In this document: piece after piece, positions 41,442-52,679 of the stretch
Layout of the letters: every line of letters begins with the position of its first letter
How positions within the stretch are numbered: position 1 is the first letter of the stretch
Assembly: GCA_964565645.1 (NCBI GenBank)
Contig: CAZMFQ010000007.1
Location: forward strand, 95,430 to 159,429
Direction: 5' to 3'
Length of the DNA: 64,000 bases
Source of the DNA: JAHIQC01 sp964565645
GTDB lineage: Bacteria; Actinomycetota; Coriobacteriia; Anaerosomatales; JAHIQC01
Notes under the pieces: model-generated
Told to the model about the DNA's origin: nothing
Seen by the model: only the letters and a program-made list of their open reading frames with translations
Databases searched by the model: none
Position numbers and translations under genes: made by a program

Positions 41442-42728
41442 ATGCGCATTCTCGTACTCGGCGGCGGCGGCCGCGAGCACGCCATCGTCGCCAAACTCGC
41501 CGATTCCCCGCTCGTGACCGAGATCCACGTCGCCCCAGGCAACGGCGGTACCGCGGCGATCGCCACCAACATCGCGCTCGACGCCGAGGACGGCGCGGCG
41601 GTCGCGGGCTATGCGCTCGCCAACGGCATGGACCTCGTGGTGATCGGCCCCGAGGCCCCGCTCGTCGCCGGGGTGGCCGATGCTGTTCGCGCCGCCGGGA
41701 TCCCGGCGTTCGGCCCGGGTGCGTCCGGCGCGCGTCTCGAGGGCAGCAAGGCGTTCTCCAAGGACCTCATGGCGCGTCACAGCCTGCCGACCGGGTTCTC
41801 CGAGGCGTTCACCGACCGCGAGGAGGCGCTCGAGTATCTCGAAGACGTGAGCGCGCCCATCGTGATCAAGGCCGACGGTCTCGCTGCGGGCAAGGGCGTC
41901 ACCGTCGCCATGGACATCCACACCGCGCGCGACGCGGTGGCGGAGTGCTTCGACGGCCGCTTCGGCGAGGCGGGCAGCACCGTGCTCATCGAGGAGTTCC
42001 TCACCGGCCCCGAGTGCTCGCTGCTCGCGTTCACCGACGGGGTGACGGTCGTGCCGATGGCTCCTGCACAGGACCACAAGCGCGCCTACGAGAACGACGA
42101 GGGCCCCAACACCGGCGGCATGGGCGTCTACTCGCCCGTCCCGATCGTGACAGAGGGCGAGCATGCCGAGATGGTTGCGGTCATGGAGCGCACGGTGGCG
42201 GGTCTGCGTGCGGAGGGCATCGATTACCGAGGAGTGCTCTACGGCGGTTTCATCCTGACCGACGAAGGCCCAAAGCTCCTCGAGTTCAACGCACGCTTCG
42301 GCGATCCGGAGACCCAGGTGGTGCTGCCGCGGCTCGACGGCGATCTCGCTGAGATCATGCTCGCCTGCGCCGAACAGCGGCTCGCCGAGGTCGAACTCGC
42401 GTGGAAGCCGGAGTGGGCCGTCAGCGTCGTGCTCGCGAGCGGCGGTTACCCCGGCGACTACGAGACCGGCAAGCCGATCACCGGCGTCGGGCAGGCCGCA
42501 GCGATGCCCGGGGTGACCGTGTACCACGCGGGCACCAGGCTCGCCGAGGACGGGACGCTGCTCACTGCCGGCGGCCGCGTGCTCAACGTCACGGCGCTGG
42601 GCGCCTCGTTCGCGGAGGCGCGCGAGGCCGCGTACGCGGCTGTCGGGTGCATAGGTTGGGAAGGTATGTTCTACCGCACCGACATCGGCGCGAAGGCCCA
42701 GCGTGGCCGGAGCGCCTGGAAGGCCTAG
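41442..42728 (+). CDS. purD: Phosphoribosylamine-glycine ligase
   Basis: 428 aa from ATG 41442. N-terminal LVLGGGGREHA, ATP-grasp lysine/Asp region (IKADGLAAGKGV), GPNTGGMGVYSP and ARFGDPETQVVLPRL are all canonical. It makes glycinamide ribonucleotide. A -10-like TACAAT at 41395-41400 precedes. Stop is 6 bp before the radical-SAM gene, so the two are probably one operon reaching purE. Confidence 0.98.
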   Translation: MRILVLGGGGREHAIVAKLADSPLVTEIHVAPGNGGTAAIATNIALDAEDGAAVAGYALANGMDLVVIGPEAPLVAGVADAVRAAGIPAFGPGASGARLEGSKAFSKDLMARHSLPTGFSEAFTDREEALEYLEDVSAPIVIKADGLAAGKGVTVAMDIHTARDAVAECFDGRFGEAGSTVLIEEFLTGPECSLLAFTDGVTVVPMAPAQDHKRAYENDEGPNTGGMGVYSPVPIVTEGEHAEMVAVMERTVAGLRAEGIDYRGVLYGGFILTDEGPKLLEFNARFGDPETQVVLPRLDGDLAEIMLACAEQRLAEVELAWKPEWAVSVVLASGGYPGDYETGKPITGVGQAAAMPGVTVYHAGTRLAEDGTLLTAGGRVLNVTALGASFAEAREAAYAAVGCIGWEGMFYRTDIGAKAQRGRSAWKA

Positions 42729-42734
42729 GGACAC

Positions 42735-44060
42735 ATGCTTGCCGAGAGGCTCCTGACCAGCGTGGTCAAAAGCTCGAACGACCGCTACCTCAAGCTCAGC
42801 CCCACCGATGTGCGCACGCTCCCGGGACCCGTCGAGGGCCGGACGTACATGCTCTACGTGCACATCCCGTTCTGCACGCGCCTGTGTCCGTACTGCTCGT
42901 TCAACCGGTTCCCGTTCACCGAGGCGCGCGCGTTGCCGTACTTCGACTCACTCAAGCGCGAGCTGCAGATGGTCGCCGATCTCGGCTATGACTTCGAGTC
43001 CATGTACATCGGCGGAGGCACGCCGACCGTCATGATCGACAAGCTCGTGGAGATCATCGACATGGCCAAGTCCCTCTTCTCGATCCGCGAGGTGAGCTGC
43101 GAGTCCAACCCCGACCATCTCGTGCCCGAGATCCTCGAGCCGCTGCGCGATCGGGTTCAGCGGTTCAGCGTGGGGGTGCAGTCCTTCGACGACTCCCTGC
43201 TCAAGCAGATGGACCGCTACGACAAGTACGGCTCCGGCGAGGAGATCCTCGGCAGGCTCAAAGACGTCGCCGGCACGTTCCACTCACTGAACGTGGACAT
43301 GATCTTCAACTTCCCGAGTCAGACGCCTCAGATGCTCGCGCGTGATGTCGAGATGCTTTCCGAGTCGGGGTGCAACCAGACGACGTTCTACCCGCTCATG
43401 GCCTCGCCGGTCGTGCGCGAGTCGCTCAAGCGCAGCGTGGGCGAGGTCTCCTACGAACGCGAGTACGAGCTCTACAAGGTGCTCGACGCGGGTCTGGCCG
43501 AGAAGTTCTCGCCGGCGAGCGCGTGGACCTTCTCGCGGACCGGCGGCGGCATGATCGACGAGTACATCGTGGACTACGAGGACTACGTGGGCATCGGCTC
43601 CGGGGCGTTCTCGTTCCTGGACGGGACGTTGTGGGTCAATACGTTCTCGCTACGCGAGTACAGCCGCCGCCTCGGTGAGGGCATGTGCGGCGCGGTGGCC
43701 AACCGCCGCTTCTCCGAACGGGAGCGCATGCGCTACCGCTTCATGATGGGGCTGTTCGGGCTCGAGCTCGACAAGGCCGCGTTCGCGCGCGATTTCGGCG
43801 TGAGCATCGAGCGGGGACTGCCGCTCGAGATGACGTTCATGCGCGCCGTCGGCGCGTTCGACGTCAACGACGCCGCGCGTGCGACGCTCACCCCCAAGGG
43901 CCGCTACCTGCTCGTGACGATGATGCGCGAGTTCTTCATCGGCGTGAACGGGGTGCGCGACCAGGCCCGCAGCAATCTGCCCGAGGACGAGCGCCAGCTC
44001 ATCTTCGGCGACGGCACCGCCGCGTGCGACGTGCACGCCGAGACGCCCGGAGTGCAGTGA
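42735..44060 (+). CDS. HemN/HemW-like radical-SAM protein
   Basis: 441 aa from ATG 42735. The radical-SAM motif CTRLCPYCSF (CxxxCxxC) with HIPFC before it and GGGTPTVM after it places it in the coproporphyrinogen-oxidase-like branch (HemN, HemW, ChuW). The HemN-specific second-SAM region and the tail are less clear; FMMGLFGLELDKAAF resembles the HemN C-terminus. It could be a haem chaperone or an anaerobic tetrapyrrole enzyme; I cannot decide. It sits between purD and a membrane protein, overlapping the latter by 4 bp. Confidence 0.8.
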   Translation: MLAERLLTSVVKSSNDRYLKLSPTDVRTLPGPVEGRTYMLYVHIPFCTRLCPYCSFNRFPFTEARALPYFDSLKRELQMVADLGYDFESMYIGGGTPTVMIDKLVEIIDMAKSLFSIREVSCESNPDHLVPEILEPLRDRVQRFSVGVQSFDDSLLKQMDRYDKYGSGEEILGRLKDVAGTFHSLNVDMIFNFPSQTPQMLARDVEMLSESGCNQTTFYPLMASPVVRESLKRSVGEVSYEREYELYKVLDAGLAEKFSPASAWTFSRTGGGMIDEYIVDYEDYVGIGSGAFSFLDGTLWVNTFSLREYSRRLGEGMCGAVANRRFSERERMRYRFMMGLFGLELDKAAFARDFGVSIERGLPLEMTFMRAVGAFDVNDAARATLTPKGRYLLVTMMREFFIGVNGVRDQARSNLPEDERQLIFGDGTAACDVHAETPGVQ

Positions 44061-45214
44061 GCGACTACGTCGACGACCTCGAGACCGTCGAGGCCGCCCG
44101 CCTTGCGAGCCGCACCGAGTTCTGGGAGCGCGTGCTGCCCGCCGAGGAGCGCCGGGACGCACTCTGGATGGTGCTCGCAGGCACGGCGATCAGCGCGATC
44201 ACCGGCCGCTTGAGCGGGTATGCGGGCGTTCCGCAGTCGCTCGCGGACGCTGCCCCCGGCGCCGCCGCGCTGCTCGGGCTGGCCCTGCGGCTCGGTGCCC
44301 GGGCGTTGCTGGTGGCGCTGTTGGTCTTCGTCGCTCTGCGACTGCTTCGCGCACCGCGGCAACTGGGGCTCTACATGCTTCTGGGTGTCGCCCTCGACGT
44401 GCTCTGGACCCTCGTGTTCGGCCTGTTTCAGGCGGGGATCTTCCTGGTCACATCCGCGGGATTCGGCACACAGGACGCGTTCGGCTGGGTCTATCGCGCC
44501 ATGGTGCTCCTTGCCGTCGCCGTAGGCGTGCTGGCGGGCGCATGGCTGTCGCGCGTGTTCGCCGCACCTCCCGGACAGATACTCGAGAAGGCGCGCACGG
44601 TCGGGTTCGATCGAGCTGGGCCCGACAACAGCGGGTATCTTGCGCCGGCTGCCCCCGCGCATCTCGACCCCGCCGCCGCCGAGCGACCCTCGCTCCTGGG
44701 ATGGGACGGCGGCATGGGCTCGCCCGCGACGCGGGTTGCCGTGTGGCTCGTGCTCATCACGTTGCCGATGGACGTCTACAACCGGGTGATCACGGTCGCC
44801 CAGAACGCCGTCCTGGCCGACCAGTTCTCCCGGAGCCCCGACCCGACCGGCTCGTGGTTGTTGATGGGGCCCCTGCTCGCCGGTGCCGTGCTCTGGATGC
44901 TCGTGACATACACGGCGGTCTTTCGCTTCGACGCGCCCCGCGCCGTCTGGCTCGTGCCGGCGGGCACTGCCGTGGTCATGACGGCACTCGTCCCTTTTGA
45001 CGTCTTGTCGTATGGCCACGGCAGCATCGGCGATTCAGCGTTCCCGATGCTCGTGACGCTGGGTCTGGCCCCGCTGGTCGAGGCGCTTGCGGCTGGTCTC
45101 GCGCTCCTGGGGGTACATCTGGCAACGCGCGAGGATGCCGCTACAATGAGCGGACAAGATGCCGAGGAGCCGGCAGCGGCTCCGATCGACACCTCCGGAG
45201 GGGATCATGGCTGA
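44057..45214 (+). CDS. Polytopic membrane protein in the pur cluster, unknown function
   Basis: 385 aa from GTG 44057, overlapping the radical-SAM stop. About eight hydrophobic spans in two blocks (about 35-175 and 230-370) separated by a Pro-rich loop. Soluble N-terminus VDDLETVEAARLASRTEFWERVLP and acidic C-terminal tail. It looks like a Yip1/DUF-type membrane protein but I do not recognise the family. Its last codons overlap the purE start by 8 bp. Confidence 0.65.
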   Translation: MSDYVDDLETVEAARLASRTEFWERVLPAEERRDALWMVLAGTAISAITGRLSGYAGVPQSLADAAPGAAALLGLALRLGARALLVALLVFVALRLLRAPRQLGLYMLLGVALDVLWTLVFGLFQAGIFLVTSAGFGTQDAFGWVYRAMVLLAVAVGVLAGAWLSRVFAAPPGQILEKARTVGFDRAGPDNSGYLAPAAPAHLDPAAAERPSLLGWDGGMGSPATRVAVWLVLITLPMDVYNRVITVAQNAVLADQFSRSPDPTGSWLLMGPLLAGAVLWMLVTYTAVFRFDAPRAVWLVPAGTAVVMTALVPFDVLSYGHGSIGDSAFPMLVTLGLAPLVEALAAGLALLGVHLATREDAATMSGQDAEEPAAAPIDTSGGDHG

Positions 45215-45668
45215 GACGCCGCTCGTCGGGATCATCATGGGCAGCACATCCGACATGGACGTGATGCAGGGCTGTGCGGATCAGCTGACAGATTTCGGTG
45301 TCCCGTTCGAGCTGCTCGTGGCGAGCGCCCATCGCAACCCGGACAAGGTGCACGAGTGGGCGAGCACGGCTGCCGACCGCGGCATCCGGGTGATCGTCGC
45401 CGCAGCGGGCAAAGCCGCACACCTCGGCGGCGTCGTGGCGGCGTTCACGCCTCTTCCTGTCATCACGGTGCCGATGAAGACCTCCGACCTCGGGGGACTG
45501 GATTCGTTGCTCTCGATGGTGCAGATGCCGACCGGTGTGCCCGTCGCCTGTGTGGCGATAAACGGTGCCCGCAACGCCGCGATCCTTGCGACGCAGGTCT
45601 TGGGCGCGGGGCTGCCCGAGTATCGCGAGACGATCGCCGCATACAAGCGTTCGATGGCGGAATCGTAA
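45207..45668 (+). CDS. purE: N5-carboxyaminoimidazole ribonucleotide mutase
   Basis: 153 aa from ATG 45207 behind CCGGAGGGG; the in-frame extension is rejected. Motifs GIIMGSTSDMDVM, ASAHRNPDKV, AAAGKAAHLGGVVAA and VPMKT match class I PurE. It rearranges N5-CAIR to CAIR in purine synthesis. No purK is adjacent. Overlaps the end of the membrane-protein gene. Confidence 0.97.
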   Translation: MAETPLVGIIMGSTSDMDVMQGCADQLTDFGVPFELLVASAHRNPDKVHEWASTAADRGIRVIVAAAGKAAHLGGVVAAFTPLPVITVPMKTSDLGGLDSLLSMVQMPTGVPVACVAINGARNAAILATQVLGAGLPEYRETIAAYKRSMAES

Positions 45669-45796
45669 GTTTCGTACAGGTATTCCTGCTGAACGGTCGC
45701 TGGGGGGCGACGAACGGCAATCGATGCGACGGATACCCTGTACTGCGACCTCTCATGCGTCGATAGTCTCCAAGAAGGTGTCTCTAGGGGGAAGTC

Positions 45797-46204
45797 ATGC
45801 GTTACCACAGCTACGCGGATGACGGGTTCTCACTGGTGGAGTTGATGGTCGTGGTCCTGATCATCGGCATCCTCGTGGCCATCGCCGTGCCCATCTTCAA
45901 CGGCTCGCGTGACCGCGCCCGTCGCAACACCTGCTTCGCCGACCAGCGCGTCATCGAAGGCGCGGCGCAGACTTGGACGGTCGAGTGGGGAGACAACCTG
46001 CCCGCGCTCGAGGGCGTCGTCACCGGCGGGCATCCGCTCGTGGGCACCTACATCCTCCGGCGACCGCCCGTCTGCCCCTCGGCGCCCCAGCCTGCCGACG
46101 TCATGACCGCCGATGTCGCTCACGGCGCGTACACGCTCGACGACGCGGGCAGCGTCACCGGCTGCACGTGGGGTCCGACGGAGCACGGCTACTACAACGA
46201 CTGA
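45797..46204 (+). CDS. Type IV pilin-like protein
   Basis: 135 aa from ATG 45797. Short basic leader ending in Gly, then the prepilin motif GFSLVELMVVVLIIGILVAIAVP: cleavage after Gly, Phe1, Glu5 and one hydrophobic helix. Two Cys pairs in the globular part (about 48 and 105-120). No pilus assembly genes are near, so it is either an orphan minor pilin or a pseudopilin of a system elsewhere. A leader of 128 bp precedes. Confidence 0.88.
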   Translation: MRYHSYADDGFSLVELMVVVLIIGILVAIAVPIFNGSRDRARRNTCFADQRVIEGAAQTWTVEWGDNLPALEGVVTGGHPLVGTYILRRPPVCPSAPQPADVMTADVAHGAYTLDDAGSVTGCTWGPTEHGYYND

Positions 46205-46237
46205 CCGCCCCGTCCGGCGATCGTCCCCGTGCTCTAC

Positions 46238-46275
46238 GAACGAGGCATTGCGCCCTCGTTCTCCTCGGCGATAAT
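46238..46275 (+). promoter_or_regulatory. Hairpin and promoter upstream of the ArgZ-like gene
   Basis: GAACGAGG (46238-46245) and CCTCGTTC (46254-46261) form an 8-bp hairpin, probably the end of the pilin transcript. TTGCGC (46248-46253), 16-bp spacer and GATAAT (46270-46275) form a likely promoter for the next gene, 67 bp before it. Confidence 0.5.
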
Positions 46276-46341
46276 GGATAAGCGCTTTCGAGTGCTGCAT
46301 ATCCTGTTCCCCCGCTCCCTTCACCTGCCGAGGAGTACCGC

Positions 46342-47559
<1,218 letters not shown>

Positions 47560-47658
47560 CCCGCGGCTCTCCCTTCGCGCGCTCAGTGAAAGCCGCGGCC
47601 CCGTGGCTCCGCTTGGCACACGCCTCGCTCTTTGAGTCTCGACCGGAGGGAGTGTCAG

Positions 47659-48357
47659 ATGAGCATCTTCAGCAGAACCGAGAACACTGCGGTCGCGCAC
47701 GCACTCGACGTGCCTCCGATGGATGCGGCGGTCCCGCGCGAACTCGTCACAGCCACCTTCGCTGCGGGTTGATTCTGGGGCCCTGACGCCCGGTTCGGGC
47801 TTCTCGAAGGCGTGTACCGCACGCGTGTCGGCTACGCCGGTGGCACGACCCCGTCACCGACCTACCGCAACATCGGCGATCACACCGAGTGCATCCAGGT
47901 CGATTTCGATCCCACGCAGATTTCCTACGACGAGCTTCTCGACGAGTTCTTCGGCATGCACGACGCGCGGCGCGCGCCCTACTCCGCGCAGTATGCGTCG
48001 CTCGTGTTGTTCGCCACCGATGAGCAGCGCGATGCGGCGCTTGCGGCCGCAGGCAGGTTCGGGTCCCTGCTCGGCGCCCCGCTTTCCACGGCCGTGCGCC
48101 CGCTCGACAGGTTCCATGTCGCCGAGGACTACCACCAGAAGTACGGGCTGCGTAACGATCGCACGCTCCTGGCGGAGATGCGCGGGTACTACCCGGGTGA
48201 GGCCGGGCTACGGGAGTCGGCGACCGCGATGCGGCTCAACGGGTTCGCCTACCAGGGCGGGCGCGCGTCGCTTCTCGCGCGTGAGATCGACTCCTACGGG
48301 CTGTCGGAGACCGGCGAGCGTCATCTGCGTGAACTCGTCGGGCGCGGTCGACTCTGA
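47659..48357 (+). CDS. msrA: Peptide methionine-S-sulfoxide reductase with predicted selenocysteine (Sec38)
   Basis: 232 aa from ATG 47659 behind GGAGGG, read through TGA 47770-47772. Upstream of the TGA the frame gives ATFAAG and downstream FWGPDARFG, so the TGA occupies the catalytic Cys of GCFWG. The rest is typical MsrA (GYAGGTTPSPTYRNIGDHTE, AEDYHQKYG). No frameshift, insertion or other stop is present, so this looks like Sec decoding rather than decay. MsrA reduces methionine S-sulfoxide; selenocysteine forms are known and much faster. A GCCCG-GTT-CGGGC hairpin starts 15 nt after the TGA. An ORF caller would report only 47812-48357 and lose the active site. Confidence 0.85.
47785..47803 (+). 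promoter_or_regulatory. Predicted bacterial SECIS hairpin in msrA
   Basis: GCCCG (47788-47792), loop GTT, CGGGC (47796-47800), with GA/TC pairs below a C-T mismatch. The stem starts 15 nt after the TGA and has G and U in the loop, the features SelB recognises in known bacterial SECIS elements. Confidence 0.6.
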
Positions 48358-48393
48358 GCGTCGTGACACGTCCGAGCCCGTCCCTGCGCTGCT

Positions 48394-51000
48394 CTATTCT
48401 CGAGTCGGGAGGCGCAATGTGAACGTGGTTCCCCGGCCCGGGGTGCTCGCCACCTCGATCGTCGCTTTCAGGGAGTCGGCGAGCCGCTGTGAGACGGCCA
48501 GGCCGAGCCCGGTACCCTCATGCTTGGATCCGTCGGGCGGAGTGGCCTGGTAGAAGTCCTCGAAGATGTGTCCCAGGTCCTGCGACGCGATACCGCAACC
48601 CGTGTCGGCGACGGATATCGACACGGAGTCATCCGCCTCGGTCACGATGACCTCGATTTGCCCCTCCTGCGTGAACTTGACGGCGTTTCCGAGGAGGTTG
48701 AGAAGGATCTGGCTCACGAAGTGCGGATCCGTGGTCACCATCAGAAGGTCGGGTGAACAGTCCAACCGCAGCTCGAGATGCTTGGTCCGTGCGATCGGCC
48801 GGATGGTCTCGAGCATGTCCGCCGCCAGGTCGCACACCTCGACGACCTCGAGATTCGGGCGGATCTGCCCCGACTCGATCTTGGCCAGGTCCAAGACCTC
48901 GTTGATCAGGCCGAGGAGGTGCTGGCCCGAACGACTGATCATCTCGATCTGGCGCGCCTGCTCCTCGTTGAGCGAGCCCGGCAGGCCCTGGGCGAGCACG
49001 CCGCTGAAGCCGATGATGGAGTTGAGCGGCGTGCGCAGCTCGTGACTCATCGCCGCGAGGAAGTCGCTCTTGGCCCGCGTGGCTTCTTCGAGACGCAGGT
49101 TCGTCTCGGTGAGCTCCTCATTGACGGCCAGCAGCTCCTGGTTCGTCGCGCTGAGCTCCTCCGTTCGAAGCCGGACGCGCTCCTCAAGCTCGTCGTTGAG
49201 GCGCCGGATCTCCTGCTCGGCCTCCATACGCTCGGTGATGTCGAGGACCGCCGTCATGAAGTACAGAGGTGCGCCCGACTCGTCGCGCCGTAGCGAGGTG
49301 CTGACGTCGCACCAGACGGTGCTGCCGTCCTTGCGTACGTAGCGTTTGTTGAAACGCGCGGAGGTGATCGAGCCGTCCAGAAGGCCGTCGATCGTCTGCT
49401 GCGTCTTCTCCATATCCTCGGGATGCGTTATCTGCCGCCAGGTGGCGCCGCTCGCCAGTTCCTCGGCGGAATAGCCGAGGAGACGGCGGAACGCGTCGTT
49501 GAGGTGGATCTCGCCGTCCGGCGTCGTCAGGGACTTGCCGACCACAGAATGCTCGAAGACGTACTTGAACTTGTCTTCGCTCTCGCGCAAGGCCTGCTCG
49601 GTGGATGCCTTCTCCGCTATGAACCGGGCCTGCAACACGTTCTGATACGCCGCCCGCGAGAGCTGCGATGCAAGAAGGAACAGTGCGTCGGCCACACGCT
49701 CGAACTGCTCGCGCGACATCGCCGGGACCTCGCGGAACGCCGCGACGACCTCTTGCTCGTCCGCGCCGATCTCGCGCGCATAGGCGACCATGCTCTCCTC
49801 GGACTGGGTGTCGTCCCTTACCTGGCCGATAAGCCAGTTCGCGATGTGGCGGCCGCCCACCGTGATGCCGGCCCCCGCATCCCACAGCCCGCCGCTCATG
49901 CAGGGCTGTACCACCGGTCCCTCGGGGCGGTAGCGTCCGACCTCCGCATCAGAGCGGTAGCAGTTCACGCGTCCCTTCTCGGCTCCGCGGATGATCTCCG
50001 CGCACAACCTGCAGAAGCTGCTCGGCCGGGTGATGGGCGTTCCGTCGACATGCGTGATGATCGATGCGACGCCGGTGGCTGCCGCGAACGCGTCCTGCAG
50101 TTGCTGGATCTCGTCGATATCGAAGAGGTCCTCGAACGCGATGTCCGAGTCCTCGGCCAGGGGCTGGGTGAGCGTTGCGATGCGGTTTTCGAGCGCCTGT
50201 CGCGTGCGGAGCCGCTCGGTGATGTCGCGCAGGAACACCACGAGCCTGCCGCTGCCGTCCGGCTCGGCCTGCACGCTGACCTCCACGTCGAAGAGCGAGC
50301 CGTCCTTGCGGCGGTGCCGTGACTCGAAGCGGTCCTGGCCGTGTTCCAGGACGTGCGCTATGTGGGCGAGCGTGTCGGGCGCGGTCTCAGTCGACTCGAG
50401 GCCGGCCACCTTCATCGTGAGCAACTCGGGTATCGAGTACCCGCTCATCTCGGCGTAGGCGCGGTTGGCTTCAAGGAGCGAGCCGTCGGTGTCCACGAGC
50501 CAGAACCCGTCCATCGCCACATCGAGGATGGTCTTGTGGCGGGTCTCGCTGTGCTCGAGCGCGGCTTCCTCCTCTTTGTGCTCGGTGATGTCCGTGTGGG
50601 TCCCGAGCACCCGCAGAGCGGTGCCGTCATCCGCGCGGTCCACCACGCGACCGATCGACATGACCCAGACCCAGTGTCCGTCGCGGTGACGGATGCGGTA
50701 CTCCTCGCGGTACTCGTCTATCTCGCCGCGCGTGTATGCGTCCACGACGCCGAGGATGCGAGGAGCGTCGTCTGGGTGGAGTCGGCTTCCGAAGGTCTCC
50801 AGATCGAAGGTCGCGGGTTCGGGCGGCTCACCGATCATCGAGAGGTACTCGGGCGTGACGGTCGCGAGCCCGGTTCCGAGGTCCAGGTCGTAGACACCCT
50901 GGTTCGTGGCGGCGAGGATCGCGCGCAGATCGCTCAGCTCGTGCGAGCCGGTCTGGTTCGGTGCCGGCGTATCGCGTGATTCAGCGGGTCGGTCCGTCAC
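48394..51000 (-). CDS. Multi-PAS, PocR-domain hybrid-type sensor histidine kinase
   Basis: 868 aa from GTG 51000 (GGAG upstream); the frame open to 51318 adds an unrelated Ser/Arg-rich stretch and is rejected. PAS 1 (about 30-145) and PAS 2 (about 150-265), a PocR ligand domain (about 295-470, LFDIDEIQQLQDAFAAATG and FCRLCAEIIRG), PAS 3 (about 495-610), a coiled coil, HisKA with SHELRTPLNSIIGF, and HATPase with NAVKFT, DTGCGIA and GTGLGLAVS. No membrane span, so a cytoplasmic sensor. No adjacent response regulator. It lies between msrA and msrB on the opposite strand, which may be meaningful or chance. Confidence 0.9.
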   Translation of the reverse strand: MTDRPAESRDTPAPNQTGSHELSDLRAILAATNQGVYDLDLGTGLATVTPEYLSMIGEPPEPATFDLETFGSRLHPDDAPRILGVVDAYTRGEIDEYREEYRIRHRDGHWVWVMSIGRVVDRADDGTALRVLGTHTDITEHKEEEAALEHSETRHKTILDVAMDGFWLVDTDGSLLEANRAYAEMSGYSIPELLTMKVAGLESTETAPDTLAHIAHVLEHGQDRFESRHRRKDGSLFDVEVSVQAEPDGSGRLVVFLRDITERLRTRQALENRIATLTQPLAEDSDIAFEDLFDIDEIQQLQDAFAAATGVASIITHVDGTPITRPSSFCRLCAEIIRGAEKGRVNCYRSDAEVGRYRPEGPVVQPCMSGGLWDAGAGITVGGRHIANWLIGQVRDDTQSEESMVAYAREIGADEQEVVAAFREVPAMSREQFERVADALFLLASQLSRAAYQNVLQARFIAEKASTEQALRESEDKFKYVFEHSVVGKSLTTPDGEIHLNDAFRRLLGYSAEELASGATWRQITHPEDMEKTQQTIDGLLDGSITSARFNKRYVRKDGSTVWCDVSTSLRRDESGAPLYFMTAVLDITERMEAEQEIRRLNDELEERVRLRTEELSATNQELLAVNEELTETNLRLEEATRAKSDFLAAMSHELRTPLNSIIGFSGVLAQGLPGSLNEEQARQIEMISRSGQHLLGLINEVLDLAKIESGQIRPNLEVVEVCDLAADMLETIRPIARTKHLELRLDCSPDLLMVTTDPHFVSQILLNLLGNAVKFTQEGQIEVIVTEADDSVSISVADTGCGIASQDLGHIFEDFYQATPPDGSKHEGTGLGLAVSQRLADSLKATIEVASTPGRGTTFTLRLPTRE

Positions 51001-51184
51001 GTCGTCTCCGTCGCCTGTGTCCGGAACAGAGCAGGTCAGAATGGTTTGAAGGTACCCAGCGCGCATTCGCGTGTACCAGCGCCGGGACCTCGGCGAACCT
51101 CCGCGACGACGCGTGGGTACCAACTCCATGACGCCGGGCGCCCGGTTCCGGCGGGCAGACCGAGACGTTCCAAGGAGGGCGACG

Positions 51185-51589
51185 ATGCGCGATAAGGTGC
51201 ATCTGACCGATGAGGAATGGCGGGAGAGACTGACCCCCGAGCAGTTCCGTGTCCTGCGCAGGTCCGGCACAGAGGCGCCGTTCGCGGGCGAGTTCACCGA
51301 CCTTGACGAGCCCGGCATCTACCGGTGTGCCGGGTGCGGCTCGACGCTGTTCTCCTCGGCGGACAAGTTCCACTCGGGTTGCGGCTGGCCGAGCTTCACG
51401 GCGCCGATCGAGCCCGACGCGGTCGTCGAGTACTCCGACGACTCGTTCGGCATGACCCGCGTCGAGGTCCGGTGCGCCGTATGCGACGGGCACCTCGGCC
51501 ACGTGTTCACAGACGGGCCACCGCCCACGGGTCTGCGCTACTGCATCAACTCCGTCGCACTTGATTTCGATGAGGGTGCCGAGGAGTAG
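51185..51589 (+). CDS. msrB: Peptide methionine-R-sulfoxide reductase
   Basis: 134 aa from ATG 51185 behind AAGGAGG. Zinc sites CAGC and CAVC, FHSGCGWPSF and the catalytic RYCINS motif with Cys (no TGA here) are intact. It reduces methionine R-sulfoxide in proteins, complementing MsrA. Separated from msrA by the PocR kinase gene on the other strand, so the two msr genes are not co-transcribed. Confidence 0.97.
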   Translation: MRDKVHLTDEEWRERLTPEQFRVLRRSGTEAPFAGEFTDLDEPGIYRCAGCGSTLFSSADKFHSGCGWPSFTAPIEPDAVVEYSDDSFGMTRVEVRCAVCDGHLGHVFTDGPPPTGLRYCINSVALDFDEGAEE

Positions 51590-51645
51590 GGCCGAAGCGA
51601 GTGGCAGCGATGCCTGCGTCGGTCCTCGCGGTATTCCGCATAATG

Positions 51646-51689
51646 CGCACTGAAATAGTGCGTGATAAACCCGAGCACCCGGGTATGAT
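51646..51689 (+). promoter_or_regulatory. cysK promoter with Rrf2-type operator candidate
   Basis: CGCACT-GAAAT-AGTGCG (51646-51662) is a perfect 6-5-6 palindrome positioned at the -35 of a promoter whose -10 is TATGAT (51684-51689). The Rrf2 gene directly downstream of cysK is the likely regulator. Confidence 0.55.
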
Positions 51690-51719
51690 GCCCTCAGGAC
51701 CTCAACGCTCGGAGGCATC

Positions 51720-52679
<960 letters not shown>

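Noticed and set aside
47659..47811. msrA as a pseudogene broken by a nonsense codon
   Set aside because: Frame is intact on both sides, the TGA is precisely at the catalytic Cys, and a SECIS-like hairpin follows; a random stop is far less likely.
51001..51318. 106-residue N-terminal extension of the PocR kinase
   Set aside because: It is Ser/Arg-rich without homology, runs opposite to msrB, and GTG 51000 has a good ribosome site.
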